A stretch of DNA of 36,983 bases. Origin: Puniceicoccaceae bacterium K14 (lineage in GTDB: Bacteria > Verrucomicrobiota > Verrucomicrobiia > Opitutales > Opitutaceae). Shown here piece by piece: positions 1-8,250 of this stretch. Each line of letters begins with the position of its first letter. Position 1 is the first letter of the stretch. The notes under the pieces are model-generated. The model was not told the DNA's origin and made no database searches. It was given only the letters and a program-made list of their open reading frames with translations. The position numbers were made by a program, and so were the translations under genes. The stretch lies in the NCBI GenBank assembly GCA_022538095.1, contig JAKYXN010000053.1, positions 1 to 36,983 on the forward strand, in the 5' to 3' direction.

Positions 1-64
1 ATCCATGCTTAACGGTTTCATGGAAGAGGCACCCTAACTGCTTTTTGAGAAAAAGCGCTATTAA

Positions 65-319
65 AATGCGACTATTTTAAAGAAAATTGCTCTAAGAACC
101 TCTATCGATACAGAAGGCTTCGTAACCGCGTTTCTTAAAGATGGAATTCAATTACAAGTCGCTCAAATTCCTCTCGCGAGAGTAGCATTTCAAGATCACC
201 TCGTTCGCTTAGGAGATGGGCATTTTCAATTCGAGGGGCTATCTCAAATCATAAACAGCAACAATGGCTCAAAAACGACCCCCTACTCAACCGGAACGAT
301 TCAACAGGGAGCCATCGAA
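65..319 (+). pseudogene. Upstream in-frame extension with FlgG-like C-terminal module, no start codon
   Basis: From base 65, just after an in-frame TAA at 62-64, the frame runs open into the ATG at 320. Its translation is not random: TSIDTEGFVTAFLKDG, QVAQIPLARV and TGTIQQGAIE line up with the C-terminal module of flagellar rod proteins and with a second copy inside the downstream protein. There is no usual start codon in it. It is therefore either the true N-terminal part of the gene, cut by a frameshift before base 65, or decayed coding DNA. Bases 1-64 show no recognisable coding content. Confidence 0.4.
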
Positions 320-1834
320 ATGCACTATGAAGGAGCAAGCAACAGTAGCCCTAGCCTCAAATTTGATCAAGACGGTTGGTTCCTTCTCGAAGATCCGCTA
401 AGCAAGGAACAGCAAGTATCAAAACGAGTTCGGATCGGCCTCGACGAAAATGGACTCCTTGTAACAAATGATGGATACCATATAATGGGCAAATCCGGAG
501 GGTATTTCGAACATGAGCTTCGTTTACACGAAGACGGTTCCTGGGAGTCTCTTGGTCACTCCGAAACTTTTCTCTCAATCACTGTTCCTATTGGATCAAA
601 CCCATTCTATGCCGACTACGAAACAGAGCTAGAGCTCGTCCCTCTTGTGCAAAACAAACCGATCATTCGATTCGATTACCTCGGCGAACCCGAGCAACCA
701 TATGATTACGAAATTGGGCAGATTTACTACTCGGAAACCGAACCCGGTATAATCGAATCCATAAAAGGATGGCACGCCTTCGGCCTAGAAACACTCGAAC
801 TAATTAACAAAGTTATGGATGCGGCTGCCAAGTTAAACACTTACAACAGAGAAAGGATTTATTTCAGCCTAAATCAGATTCTATACGGACACCCAGATTC
901 CATACGTCTAGCGCCTTCGCGTGTCTCCAATCTAACCACTTCAACAATACAATTCGAAACACCAGCTCTTGTTCATGATTACTACGATGAAATCGCAGAG
1001 GCAATTGGTAAAGATATCTACACTACACTTTTCCCTAATAGCGAGAAGTACCCACATGGTCTACAGCCCAAAACTCAAACAAGTGGACAACCCTACAGAT
1101 CATTCACAGAAGAAATCCTATACGACATTACCTCTGATTTTTCTGCGGACTTTCCAGTATCAGAGTGGATCGACTTAATTCACTCCACTCTGCCTCAAAA
1201 CCAGCAAGAAGCGCTCAACCGGATTGAATCAACCGCAAAAGATCAACTCCCATCAATCGCAAGATATGCGATTAGTGAAGACGGATCAGTCAAAGCATTT
1301 TTAGACAACGGCGATTCAGCGATCGTATCGGTAATCATGGGAATGCATTTCGAATCTCCCGAAAACCTAACACTTATTGAAAGCCAAGAAAGGGCTGCGT
1401 TTCAAAGATTTCTCAAAACCACATCCGCAGCAGAATTGCCTTCAAATGATGAAAATGCATACAACCTTCACTACGCCAGCCCAGATAGGATAGGCTCCGT
1501 ATCATACACATATAATCAAGAAGAACTAGGACCCACCTCACTGATCTCTTGGCACTCCATTCCCGGAATCTCCTATCGAATCGACGGATGGAATGGGGCC
1601 GACGATTTTGTCGAATATAACCTCAACAGTTCAACCAGTCGACAGACCTACCCCGTGCACCTGGATCCCCATGCAGAAAAAGCTTCTCTCTACCAAGTAT
1701 CGCCTCTTTTCAATTTTAACTTTGAAACCGTCCATAGTGACAACACCACACAAACTATGCGTTTTCGAAGTTCCTCAATACGTTACTCAGAAACATACAA
1801 TCAAATCATTCGGCAATCTGAGCCCACTCCCTGA
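320..1834 (+). CDS. Flagellar rod/hook (FlgE/F/G)-like protein, 5' end uncertain
   Basis: I read this as a homologue of flagellar hook/rod proteins, though not a standard FlgE, FlgF or FlgG. Residues about 14-62 have the family pattern: a DGWFLLEDP strand, then LDENGLLVTNDGYHIMG, equivalent to the rod-protein 'D.nG.LVt..Gy.vlG'. Around residues 315-365, ISEDGSVKAFLDNGD followed by F.sPENL resembles the C-terminal module of FlgG. The same reading frame is open upstream back to base 65 and encodes a second copy of that module (TEGFVTAFLKDG, then QIPLAR, then an IQQG..E strand like FlgG's 'l.qG.lE.SNV'). That upstream stretch contains no ATG, GTG or TTG, so the first ATG is at 320, preceded by a plausible AGGGAG. 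Either the gene is a 5'-damaged remnant of a larger multi-module protein or it uses a rare start. No flagellar neighbours are visible. The family call is moderate; function is uncertain. Confidence 0.55.
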   Translation: MHYEGASNSSPSLKFDQDGWFLLEDPLSKEQQVSKRVRIGLDENGLLVTNDGYHIMGKSGGYFEHELRLHEDGSWESLGHSETFLSITVPIGSNPFYADYETELELVPLVQNKPIIRFDYLGEPEQPYDYEIGQIYYSETEPGIIESIKGWHAFGLETLELINKVMDAAAKLNTYNRERIYFSLNQILYGHPDSIRLAPSRVSNLTTSTIQFETPALVHDYYDEIAEAIGKDIYTTLFPNSEKYPHGLQPKTQTSGQPYRSFTEEILYDITSDFSADFPVSEWIDLIHSTLPQNQQEALNRIESTAKDQLPSIARYAISEDGSVKAFLDNGDSAIVSVIMGMHFESPENLTLIESQERAAFQRFLKTTSAAELPSNDENAYNLHYASPDRIGSVSYTYNQEELGPTSLISWHSIPGISYRIDGWNGADDFVEYNLNSSTSRQTYPVHLDPHAEKASLYQVSPLFNFNFETVHSDNTTQTMRFRSSSIRYSETYNQIIRQSEPTP

Positions 1835-1846
1835 GCAAAGAGTAAT

Positions 1847-2299
1847 TTAGGCCATAAATTCGACTAAATGATCCAAGCACGCATTCCACCCCTGCGTGTG
1901 CGGCTCCACTACGTTAGCAGGCAGCTCATGCTTCAGTACTAACTTTGTTCCAGCATCCACCGCTTTCAAATTGATCGTCACTGTACTATCGTCTACGAAC
2001 CCCTCCGAAACCCAAGTAAATACCAAACGATGCGGGGGGTCGATTTCCAAATACTCACCGTGAGGAGCATAGCGCTCTTGCCCATCGCATGTACTCGCTC
2101 CCCCCTCAGGGCCAATCATATTTATAGTATAAGCGCCGCCCACCCGAAAGTCCTGCTCTACTTGGGCACAACCACGCTCCATGCCAAAGAACCATTCGTT
2201 CATTTTTTCTGGCTGTGTCAAAGCTGCGAATACAGCCTCCGGTGAGGCCGATAGCGTACGCTCTATTTCTAAAAGGGAAAAAGTTGAGTCTTCCTTCAT
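1847..2299 (-). CDS. SRPBCC / AHSA1-domain protein
   Basis: A 150-residue START-like (Bet v1 fold) protein of the AHSA1/SRPBCC group, which bind hydrophobic ligands or act as small hydrolase/cyclase-like proteins. The N-terminal strand EIERTLSASPEAVFAALTQPEKMNEWF is the standard opening of the family. The central part has a G.Y..idPP.rLvfTW strand and the C-terminus has the usual long helix beginning HTQGWNACLDHL. The length is normal. Its ATG overlaps the TGA of the upstream ArsR gene by four bases (ATGA), so the two are translationally coupled. ArsR plus AHSA1 is a very common pair in bacteria, and the regulator presumably controls this protein. The ligand cannot be predicted. Confidence 0.9.
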   Translation of the reverse strand: MKEDSTFSLLEIERTLSASPEAVFAALTQPEKMNEWFFGMERGCAQVEQDFRVGGAYTINMIGPEGGASTCDGQERYAPHGEYLEIDPPHRLVFTWVSEGFVDDSTVTINLKAVDAGTKLVLKHELPANVVEPHTQGWNACLDHLVEFMA

Positions 2300-2643
2300 T
2301 TTTTCTTTGGGTCAGCAATATCGTTTTTAAGAAATTCATCCAAGTTAGCGAGGCGCTTCATCCAGAAGCTCGTAAGCTGATTTATAACAAGCTGGGCATT
2401 CTTTAGAGGTTCCGTATTCATCGCAAAACGACGTTGTTTCCCATCGACTCGTCGCGTAATTAATCCCGCTTGTTCCAAGACCTTAAGATGCTTCGATATT
2501 GCAGGACCAGAGACCGGGAAAGGCTCTTTCAACTCCGCTACAGACACATCTGCCTGAGCAATTCGTTCCAACATGCTTCTACGAGTCGAATCCGACAAAG
2601 CATGAAAAATTCGATTTGTCTGCTCCTCGCTTAAGTTAACCAT
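2296..2643 (-). CDS. ArsR-family winged-helix repressor
   Basis: A 115-residue winged-helix regulator. Residues about 8-35 form the first helices (IFHALSDSTRRSMLERI), residues about 45-66 the recognition helix (VSGPAISKHLKVLEQAGLI), followed by a beta wing with TRRVDGKQRRF. It has no metal-binding Cys cluster like that of classical ArsR/SmtB (ELCVCD is replaced by SVAELKEPF), so it belongs to the metal-independent subgroup that is usually paired with an SRPBCC/AHSA1 gene. That partner follows directly with a 4-base ATGA overlap. Regulation is probably autoregulatory from the 53-bp gap to the next gene, but I see no clear operator. Confidence 0.92.
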   Translation of the reverse strand: MVNLSEEQTNRIFHALSDSTRRSMLERIAQADVSVAELKEPFPVSGPAISKHLKVLEQAGLITRRVDGKQRRFAMNTEPLKNAQLVINQLTSFWMKRLANLDEFLKNDIADPKKK

Positions 2644-2696
2644 ACGGTTAATCTTCAGAACAATCGTAAGAGGTCAACTTTTATTTAACCTAGTGG

Positions 2697-5600
2697 TTAT
2701 TTTTGCAGTTCGACTTCATTGAGACTGCGCAAAAATACGGCACCCTCGTCAGACAAATCCAACTTCATACTATCAGGATCAATTTGAGATTCCTGCCAGT
2801 CCCACTCACTCCACTCATGTAAATCGTATGATTTTTCGATGTTGTAATTTATAAGCGGGCTGTAAGGAAAGACTTCATAGACGACTCGTCCACCTTCCTC
2901 GTATATGTCATATGACAATCTCGAACTCGCGTCTGAAGGATCAAAGCCAAGTTCCTCCTCAATTTCATTACTCATCCCGTCCGCGTCCGCATCTTCCCAA
3001 TAATGCCCGAGACCAAAGCCTACAATTTCTTCAGCAGTGAAATACTGCTTAAGCCAATCTTCCATCACTGGCGCTTTAACACCATTCGAAGTGACCTCAG
3101 TGAGCCAAAATTCCTCCGGCCTATTTTCTTTAAAATGATTTTCACCTAGTGTGAACACTGAACCGTTCCGCAACCTTACCAACGTATGGGTTATGCCGCC
3201 CGACACTTCCTCTACTCCATTCAATACAATCTTCCTCAAACTGCCATTGAAAATGTGCCTCCCCAGCGCCCACTCATCATTGTTACCCATCCCCCACAAA
3301 GAGGCATCTTCCATGATAAAAAACGAACGGTCATTACCAGCTTCGATGGATACAACTCCAGAGGATACTAACTCAATGGGACGACTTACAATATTATGTC
3401 GATTTTCGCTTCCTAGCTCAAACTCATCGCTTGATCCCATTCCCCAAAGCGAACCGTCATCCTTTAAAAACAAACTGTGGCTCCAGTTAGAAGAAATATC
3501 AACTACTCCCCCATCGACAATCTCTACAGAATCCGAAAAGTTACTCGTATTACCTCTTCCTAACTGGCCTTGTTCATTATTTCCTCTTCCCCACAAAGAA
3601 CCGTCATGTTTTATGTAAATAAGATGCCTTCCTCCAGCTGATGCCTTAATAACATTCGAGTCTATTTGTATTGGGAAATATATGTCTGTTCCTTCTTCCG
3701 TTAAATTACCGTATCGATTGTCCCCCAATGCCCATAAAGTGCCGTCTTCTTTCAGGAAAGTTGTCAGCGTTCCACCCGCGGAAATTTGAGAAACACCTTC
3801 AGCAAGTATTAGTTGGGGGCTTAGGAAATATCGGTCTGAACCAGGAACCAACTGACTATCGTCGTTCGAGCCAAAACCATAAAGTTTTCCTCCTTCCATA
3901 AGAACAAGCGACGTAGCACCATTTACTGACACTGCCTTAACTCCGCTTAAAAAAACCGGAGCCAAATCAAACCTACTCTCAGTCGTTCCATCCCCCAATG
4001 AACCACTATCATTAAAACCAGCTGCCAACAACAAGCCTGATTCCTTTAGCAAGAAGCTATTACGCAATCCAGCTTCAATACTCTTGACTGGAGTGGGCGG
4101 CACAACCTTCACCATAAACTCCTCAATGCCAAGCCCCCCCTCATCGTCAACCACAGTCAGTTCTACTCTATGTTCGCCTACTGCCAACTCTGTATCAATA
4201 GTTTCACCATAGTATACTTTTTCTTCAATTAACCATTTCCACTCGACAACTAACCAATCGTCACTACTCGACGAAGCATCAAGTTGTACCGCTTCAACTC
4301 CATCGTTATCATAATCCTCATACGTCAGGTTAAGAAGCTCAGCTTCTGGGCGCTCATTATCAGTTTTCTCAAAGGGTTCACGAATCTTAGTATACGACTC
4401 GAAATCGCCATCGAGATCCATGCCGAACACACCACTTGATCCACGTCCTCTTGCCCAGATAGAACCATCGTCTTTAAGTACAATCTCATAATAATAGCCC
4501 GAGACAATATCAAGGACACGGCTAGCAAACACCTCTGTTATCAAAGTCGCGTATCCAGATGCTCCCTCTTCCAGAAACCCTATTGAATACTTACCTAGCC
4601 TCCAAAGCGATTGATCCCGACCGATATAGTAATTTTTGTTCTCTCCAGAGACAGCCGATGTAACGCCATCTGAAATACTCAAACCAAGGTCTGAACTAAT
4701 CTTTCCAAGTTGATACCCATTGTTTTCACCATAACCCCAAAGAGACCCATCTGACTTTACGATAAGGTAACTATCCTCCCCTTCACTACAAGATACCACA
4801 CCCGAATCTATTATTTTTTCAAATCCCGAAGACCTATCCCAATTAATTTCGCCAGCCTTCCACAAAGACCCATCACCCTTTACGACAAGACTACCGGTTC
4901 CACCTGCATACGCCTTCGAAACACCGGAGGGAATCACGACTTGCGGTGTACTTGCAGAGTCAACTTGACCCAAACCAAGCTTGTCAGCTCCATTATAACC
5001 AAAGGCTAGCAACGATCCATCAGTCTTGACAATAAAACTACAAATATCTCCTGCCGAAACATGCATTCCACCAGATTCGATTATTTTAACAGGAACCGAA
5101 CTTCGATCCAGACCTTCAATACCCAATTCACCATACTCGTTCAAACCCATCCCCCATACTGAACCGTCAGTTTTCAGGACAAGTGTATGAGCGTCCCCTG
5201 CTGAAACTTGTATAACTCCAGAATCCAAAACCTGAGTAAATTGAGAAACAGATCTCTTATAGTGCCCCAACCCGAGTTGACCATATTCATTGGAACCACT
5301 GGCCCATAACGCTCCGTCTTCATCCAATAGAAAACAAGTAAAGCTTCCTCCTTCGATATCCACGATCTTCGATACCGCTTTAATAGATATCACGAATTTA
5401 TGAATACTGATTGCACCCGATCCACCTTCAACTCTTAGCTCCACTTCAGTTTCACCCAATGGAAATACTACGTCTACTTTTTCCCCTATTGAGCTCCCTC
5501 CACTCCAGCTCCATATCCAGGACACTATATTTTCTTCTCCAAAAGAAGAGCTTCCATCCAATAGAATAGATTCACTTCCATCGTTATAGGAATCAAGAAA

Positions 5601-6428
5601 AACCTTAGAGCCTCCATAAACAGCAACAACTGAATTATGGTTTCGATACGAGGCGACTATTGGTGATGTCTTATTTAGAGTTTTCGCATTGTCTGCGGAG
5701 TTTTCATTAGACTCACTTATTCCCATAGGCTCCCCATTAAAAGAAACATCAGGATTAGAAAAATAGTTTAACTCCCACCCTGGCCAGTACGCCATGACAG
5801 TTCGAAATTCATTTCTATTCGCCTCAAACCTATACCCATAAGAATAGGGGTACAATCCCCCGCCTTCAGCATTTTCGCGGTCATGAGCAGCTCCCAAGTT
5901 GTGCCCAATTTCATGCAAAAAAACATATCCTGAAATAGAAGCTCTGGCCTCAACGACACTAAACCCAAAGTCTACTTCACCTTCTTCAGATTCAAGAATC
6001 CAAGCAATACCGCTAGTATCCGGATCCGAAGCATCGCGAAAAAGACAAACCAAATCAGCTCCATAGCGGTCTCTTAGTTCGAATATTTCGTCGGCAACTC
6101 CATCTTGATAGGTGATAGCTTCCAAATCATTTCCCATGTCTTCCGGATCTTCGACATAGTCAATTTTTTCAATTCCCATTAAATTTAACCGCAATTCTAT
6201 ACGACTATTCTCCAGGCCTTCATTCGCGCTAGCCATTGTCGCCAGTACATGGGCCTCCATTCCGTCCTTGCCACCATAATACGCCTCTGAATTATCAGTG
6301 TAGCAAATTAGGATATCGATATCCTCTGCCGCTCTACTTGTAATTACGGTGCTAGCCAAAGCAATCGAAATGAGCAGTCGCTGGAGGACCAACCCCAAAT
6401 TTCCACTAGAAAAATTTGTTAGAATCAT
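2697..6428 (-). CDS. Secreted metzincin metalloprotease with PKD domains and two RCC1-repeat blocks
   Basis: A 1243-residue exported protein. Residues 1-34 are a signal peptide ending near SRA-AED. Residues 35-265 are a reprolysin/M12B-like protease: zinc motif HEIGHNLGAAHD at 172-183 (three His, catalytic Glu) and the Met-turn VMAY near 211. A PKD-like beta domain follows (about 270-352), then a block of RCC1 repeats (about 355-680, recurrent 'dGslWg.G.N..GqLG' and 'vs.G..hslvlk'), a second PKD-like domain (about 688-770, LDASSSSDDWLVVEWKW), a second RCC1 block (about 775-1110), and a tail with a calcium-binding-like DADADGMSNEIEEELGFDPSD. RCC1 blades form seven-bladed propellers used for binding. 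The role is probably extracellular or surface proteolysis with the propellers binding a substrate or partner. There is no prodomain; the gene 11 bases upstream appears to supply one. Confidence 0.88.
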   Translation of the reverse strand: MILTNFSSGNLGLVLQRLLISIALASTVITSRAAEDIDILICYTDNSEAYYGGKDGMEAHVLATMASANEGLENSRIELRLNLMGIEKIDYVEDPEDMGNDLEAITYQDGVADEIFELRDRYGADLVCLFRDASDPDTSGIAWILESEEGEVDFGFSVVEARASISGYVFLHEIGHNLGAAHDRENAEGGGLYPYSYGYRFEANRNEFRTVMAYWPGWELNYFSNPDVSFNGEPMGISESNENSADNAKTLNKTSPIVASYRNHNSVVAVYGGSKVFLDSYNDGSESILLDGSSSFGEENIVSWIWSWSGGSSIGEKVDVVFPLGETEVELRVEGGSGAISIHKFVISIKAVSKIVDIEGGSFTCFLLDEDGALWASGSNEYGQLGLGHYKRSVSQFTQVLDSGVIQVSAGDAHTLVLKTDGSVWGMGLNEYGELGIEGLDRSSVPVKIIESGGMHVSAGDICSFIVKTDGSLLAFGYNGADKLGLGQVDSASTPQVVIPSGVSKAYAGGTGSLVVKGDGSLWKAGEINWDRSSGFEKIIDSGVVSCSEGEDSYLIVKSDGSLWGYGENNGYQLGKISSDLGLSISDGVTSAVSGENKNYYIGRDQSLWRLGKYSIGFLEEGASGYATLITEVFASRVLDIVSGYYYEIVLKDDGSIWARGRGSSGVFGMDLDGDFESYTKIREPFEKTDNERPEAELLNLTYEDYDNDGVEAVQLDASSSSDDWLVVEWKWLIEEKVYYGETIDTELAVGEHRVELTVVDDEGGLGIEEFMVKVVPPTPVKSIEAGLRNSFLLKESGLLLAAGFNDSGSLGDGTTESRFDLAPVFLSGVKAVSVNGATSLVLMEGGKLYGFGSNDDSQLVPGSDRYFLSPQLILAEGVSQISAGGTLTTFLKEDGTLWALGDNRYGNLTEEGTDIYFPIQIDSNVIKASAGGRHLIYIKHDGSLWGRGNNEQGQLGRGNTSNFSDSVEIVDGGVVDISSNWSHSLFLKDDGSLWGMGSSDEFELGSENRHNIVSRPIELVSSGVVSIEAGNDRSFFIMEDASLWGMGNNDEWALGRHIFNGSLRKIVLNGVEEVSGGITHTLVRLRNGSVFTLGENHFKENRPEEFWLTEVTSNGVKAPVMEDWLKQYFTAEEIVGFGLGHYWEDADADGMSNEIEEELGFDPSDASSRLSYDIYEEGGRVVYEVFPYSPLINYNIEKSYDLHEWSEWDWQESQIDPDSMKLDLSDEGAVFLRSLNEVELQK

Positions 6429-6439
6429 AAAAAAAGGAG

Positions 6440-7072
6440 TTATCTTTCACCTTCTGAACAGGCTGCGCAAGTGCCGAGGCTAGCGACATCTATTTCCGCT
6501 ATATACATCTTGCTGTTCCCGGCATTTCGTAATTCGTAAGTGGATCCGCCCGGCCCTTCCTTAATACTGCCAGAGACTGCCTCATTGACTAAACCTAAGA
6601 CAACTGAGCTATTCTCTTTCCCGGCGAGCTTACCATAAAACACGCCGCGCCCGTCTCCAACACTCTCATACCTGGTGAGCTCGACCGTATCGCCAAGAAG
6701 GCCGCGAACATCCAATATTCTCGTTTTGCTATCATCCTCTACCCATCCGATCGATAACTCCTTAAGCGACGGCCTAAATTCAACGACCCACTCATTTAGC
6801 TTATGGTTGTGATCATTTTGGCCAAAATCGAGCGGCGTTTCTTCGAAATTCGCGATCGCTTCAAGTTCGTTCAGCGAAACTTCCTCTTTTCCACTTACCG
6901 AAATCGTGTCGATTGACTCGGTAAAGTCGGGCTCTATCTCATTATTTGAAACATCAGCTGCACCCATGCTTACAACGCCGCTCGGCCTATCGAAATATCC
7001 TCTTCTGACAAAAAAAACAGTACCCAACACAATCAAGACCACCAGGGTCGTTCTCCCAAATACCCTATTCAT
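6440..7072 (-). CDS. Exported prodomain-like protein, partner of the adjacent metzincin
   Basis: A 210-residue protein with a single N-terminal hydrophobic segment (residues 8-23, LVVLIVLGTVFFV) that is a signal anchor or signal peptide. The rest resembles the propeptide of bacterial reprolysin-like proteases: beta-rich stretches LNEWVVEFRPSL, GRGVFYGKLAGKENSSVVLGLVNEAVSGSI and YELRN....MYIAEID. In fused zymogens this last part leads straight into the protease domain. Here the frame stops after a CAACSEGER tail, and the protease gene begins 11 bases later in another frame with its own signal peptide. The two Cys in CAAC could serve as a cysteine switch, but this is a guess. It is probably co-transcribed with the protease. 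The homology is judged by eye and is moderate. Confidence 0.6.
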   Translation of the reverse strand: MNRVFGRTTLVVLIVLGTVFFVRRGYFDRPSGVVSMGAADVSNNEIEPDFTESIDTISVSGKEEVSLNELEAIANFEETPLDFGQNDHNHKLNEWVVEFRPSLKELSIGWVEDDSKTRILDVRGLLGDTVELTRYESVGDGRGVFYGKLAGKENSSVVLGLVNEAVSGSIKEGPGGSTYELRNAGNSKMYIAEIDVASLGTCAACSEGER

Positions 7073-7276
7073 TTGAGTAAGCTAATTAGTAGATTCGCCT
7101 ATTCAATTCCAAAAGTACTCTTACTTGGCTATTCTAATACCAATTAACGCTTAAACGGTTGCCGAGCATGACTGCTCAATAGGCTCTCCTGCAGTCGATT
7201 AAGCCTCAACACTATTCGAATAAAGAAAGTATTCTAACTTTCTTGGTGGAGTTGCAACAGCCAGCTTACACCGCCC

Positions 7277-7840
7277 TTAACCACCCAATGCCTCAAACAT
7301 CACAACCGCCTTATTCATCTCGGCGAGAACCTCATCATTAAGAGGTATACAGGCCCCCATATTTCCTTGCTCCATTGATTTGGTGAAGCGCTGCCAAATT
7401 ACCTCAACCTTATTAAGCTGCTTTTCGATTTCACGGTTACATAACCTTGACCCCCTTAAGTCAGACAAAGTTTTCTCGAATAAATTTTGGAGTTTTTGCC
7501 GCTCATTCCGAGAAACCGTACACATTGACTCTTCTAAGTACTCAATGAAATACAGCTTCATTATCCGCTGGGAAATCATTCGCTGCCTGCCAGCAATATT
7601 TATTGTCCGAGTTAGGTCATGCAAGTCGTCCAATGCACTTCGCAGCGAGGTGAGACGTCCCACGGACTCTTCACTTATCCTATTTATCTGGTCTGCCACT
7701 GCTTCAAACGCATACGACTCATTCGTTTCACTACGAGTACGAACAGCTATCACGCCCGCATTTAGAGAGATCATGCGAGCTGTTTTCGCCGACTTCTCAA
7801 TATCATCTATTATTAAATTCAGTTCCTTGCTAATGCTCAT
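7277..7840 (-). CDS. Soluble PilJ/NarX-type sensor-like protein
   Basis: A helical protein of about 187 residues (ATG at 7840; a GTG two codons earlier is possible). The first 60 residues (ISLNAGVIAVRTRSETNESYAFEAVADQINRISEESV) look like the hairpin tip of a methyl-accepting chemotaxis signalling domain, where N and E/Q-rich helices pack. From about residue 80 it has the type IV pilus methyl-accepting (PilJ/NarX) motif INIAGRQRMISQRIMKLYF and a final helix with EMNKAVVMFEALG. There is no transmembrane segment and no HAMP domain, so it is a cytoplasmic, stripped-down version. The order is the reverse of a normal receptor (signalling-like part first, sensor-like part second). It is monocistronic by position. 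The role is unknown, possibly binding a receptor array or a small ligand. Confidence 0.7.
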   Translation of the reverse strand: MSISKELNLIIDDIEKSAKTARMISLNAGVIAVRTRSETNESYAFEAVADQINRISEESVGRLTSLRSALDDLHDLTRTINIAGRQRMISQRIMKLYFIEYLEESMCTVSRNERQKLQNLFEKTLSDLRGSRLCNREIEKQLNKVEVIWQRFTKSMEQGNMGACIPLNDEVLAEMNKAVVMFEALGG

Positions 7841-7846
7841 TTGCAC

Positions 7847-8250
7847 TTCGCTCCAGCAGCAAAATCAATGCCGACAAGAGGAAAGCAAGTATCCTCCAAA
7901 AATCTATCAACCTATTTTTACAATTATGCTTAATATTAGCCTCATCAACGCCCTATTTAGCTCAGATCGCTACACTTTTATTGAATTATATTCAGCCTAT
8001 CTATCAGAAATTTTGATACTAGTGTTCCGAATCTACGATTGGACGCCGGGCAAAAAATTTGACATACTAAGTGACATGAAAAGGAAGCCAATTGTCACGA
8101 TAGCCCAAAAACTTATTTCACTTCTTACACCCACAAAATATGCCAATTGTACGAAGATCTCCAATACTCCACATGCAATGTCTCAAAAGGGTGTAAAAAT
8201 CTGGATCAACGGACGAATTATTTGTATCAAATAGTCCGACCAGAAATCTT
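7847..8250. other. Intergenic region between divergent genes
   Basis: About 400 bases with no gene I can support. A long plus-strand frame runs through it but is antisense to the PilJ-like gene on its left half, and its translation has no domain pattern. The region is AT-rich and must contain the promoters of the divergent PilJ-like and LysR genes. Near its right end there is a short inverted repeat, ATTTGTATCAAAT, listed separately. Confidence 0.6.
8220..8232 (+). promoter_or_regulatory. Inverted repeat just before the LysR gene (possible LysR site)
   Basis: ATTTG-TAT-CAAAT is a perfect 5-bp inverted repeat 18 bases before the LysR start codon. LysR proteins bind interrupted dyads of this sort and are commonly autoregulated. 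The site is short and AT-rich, so chance is a serious alternative. Confidence 0.3.

Noticed and set aside
355-600. Minus-strand frame over the flagellar-like gene
   Set aside because: Antisense to the region with the rod-protein signature; no motif.
3151-3618. 155-residue plus-strand frame
   Set aside because: Antisense shadow of the RCC1 repeats; Pro/Ser-rich with no signal.
7380-8234. 284-residue plus-strand open frame
   Set aside because: Its left half is antisense to the PilJ-like gene, it has no domain pattern, and its right half lies in a promoter region. The minus-strand gene has recognisable motifs.
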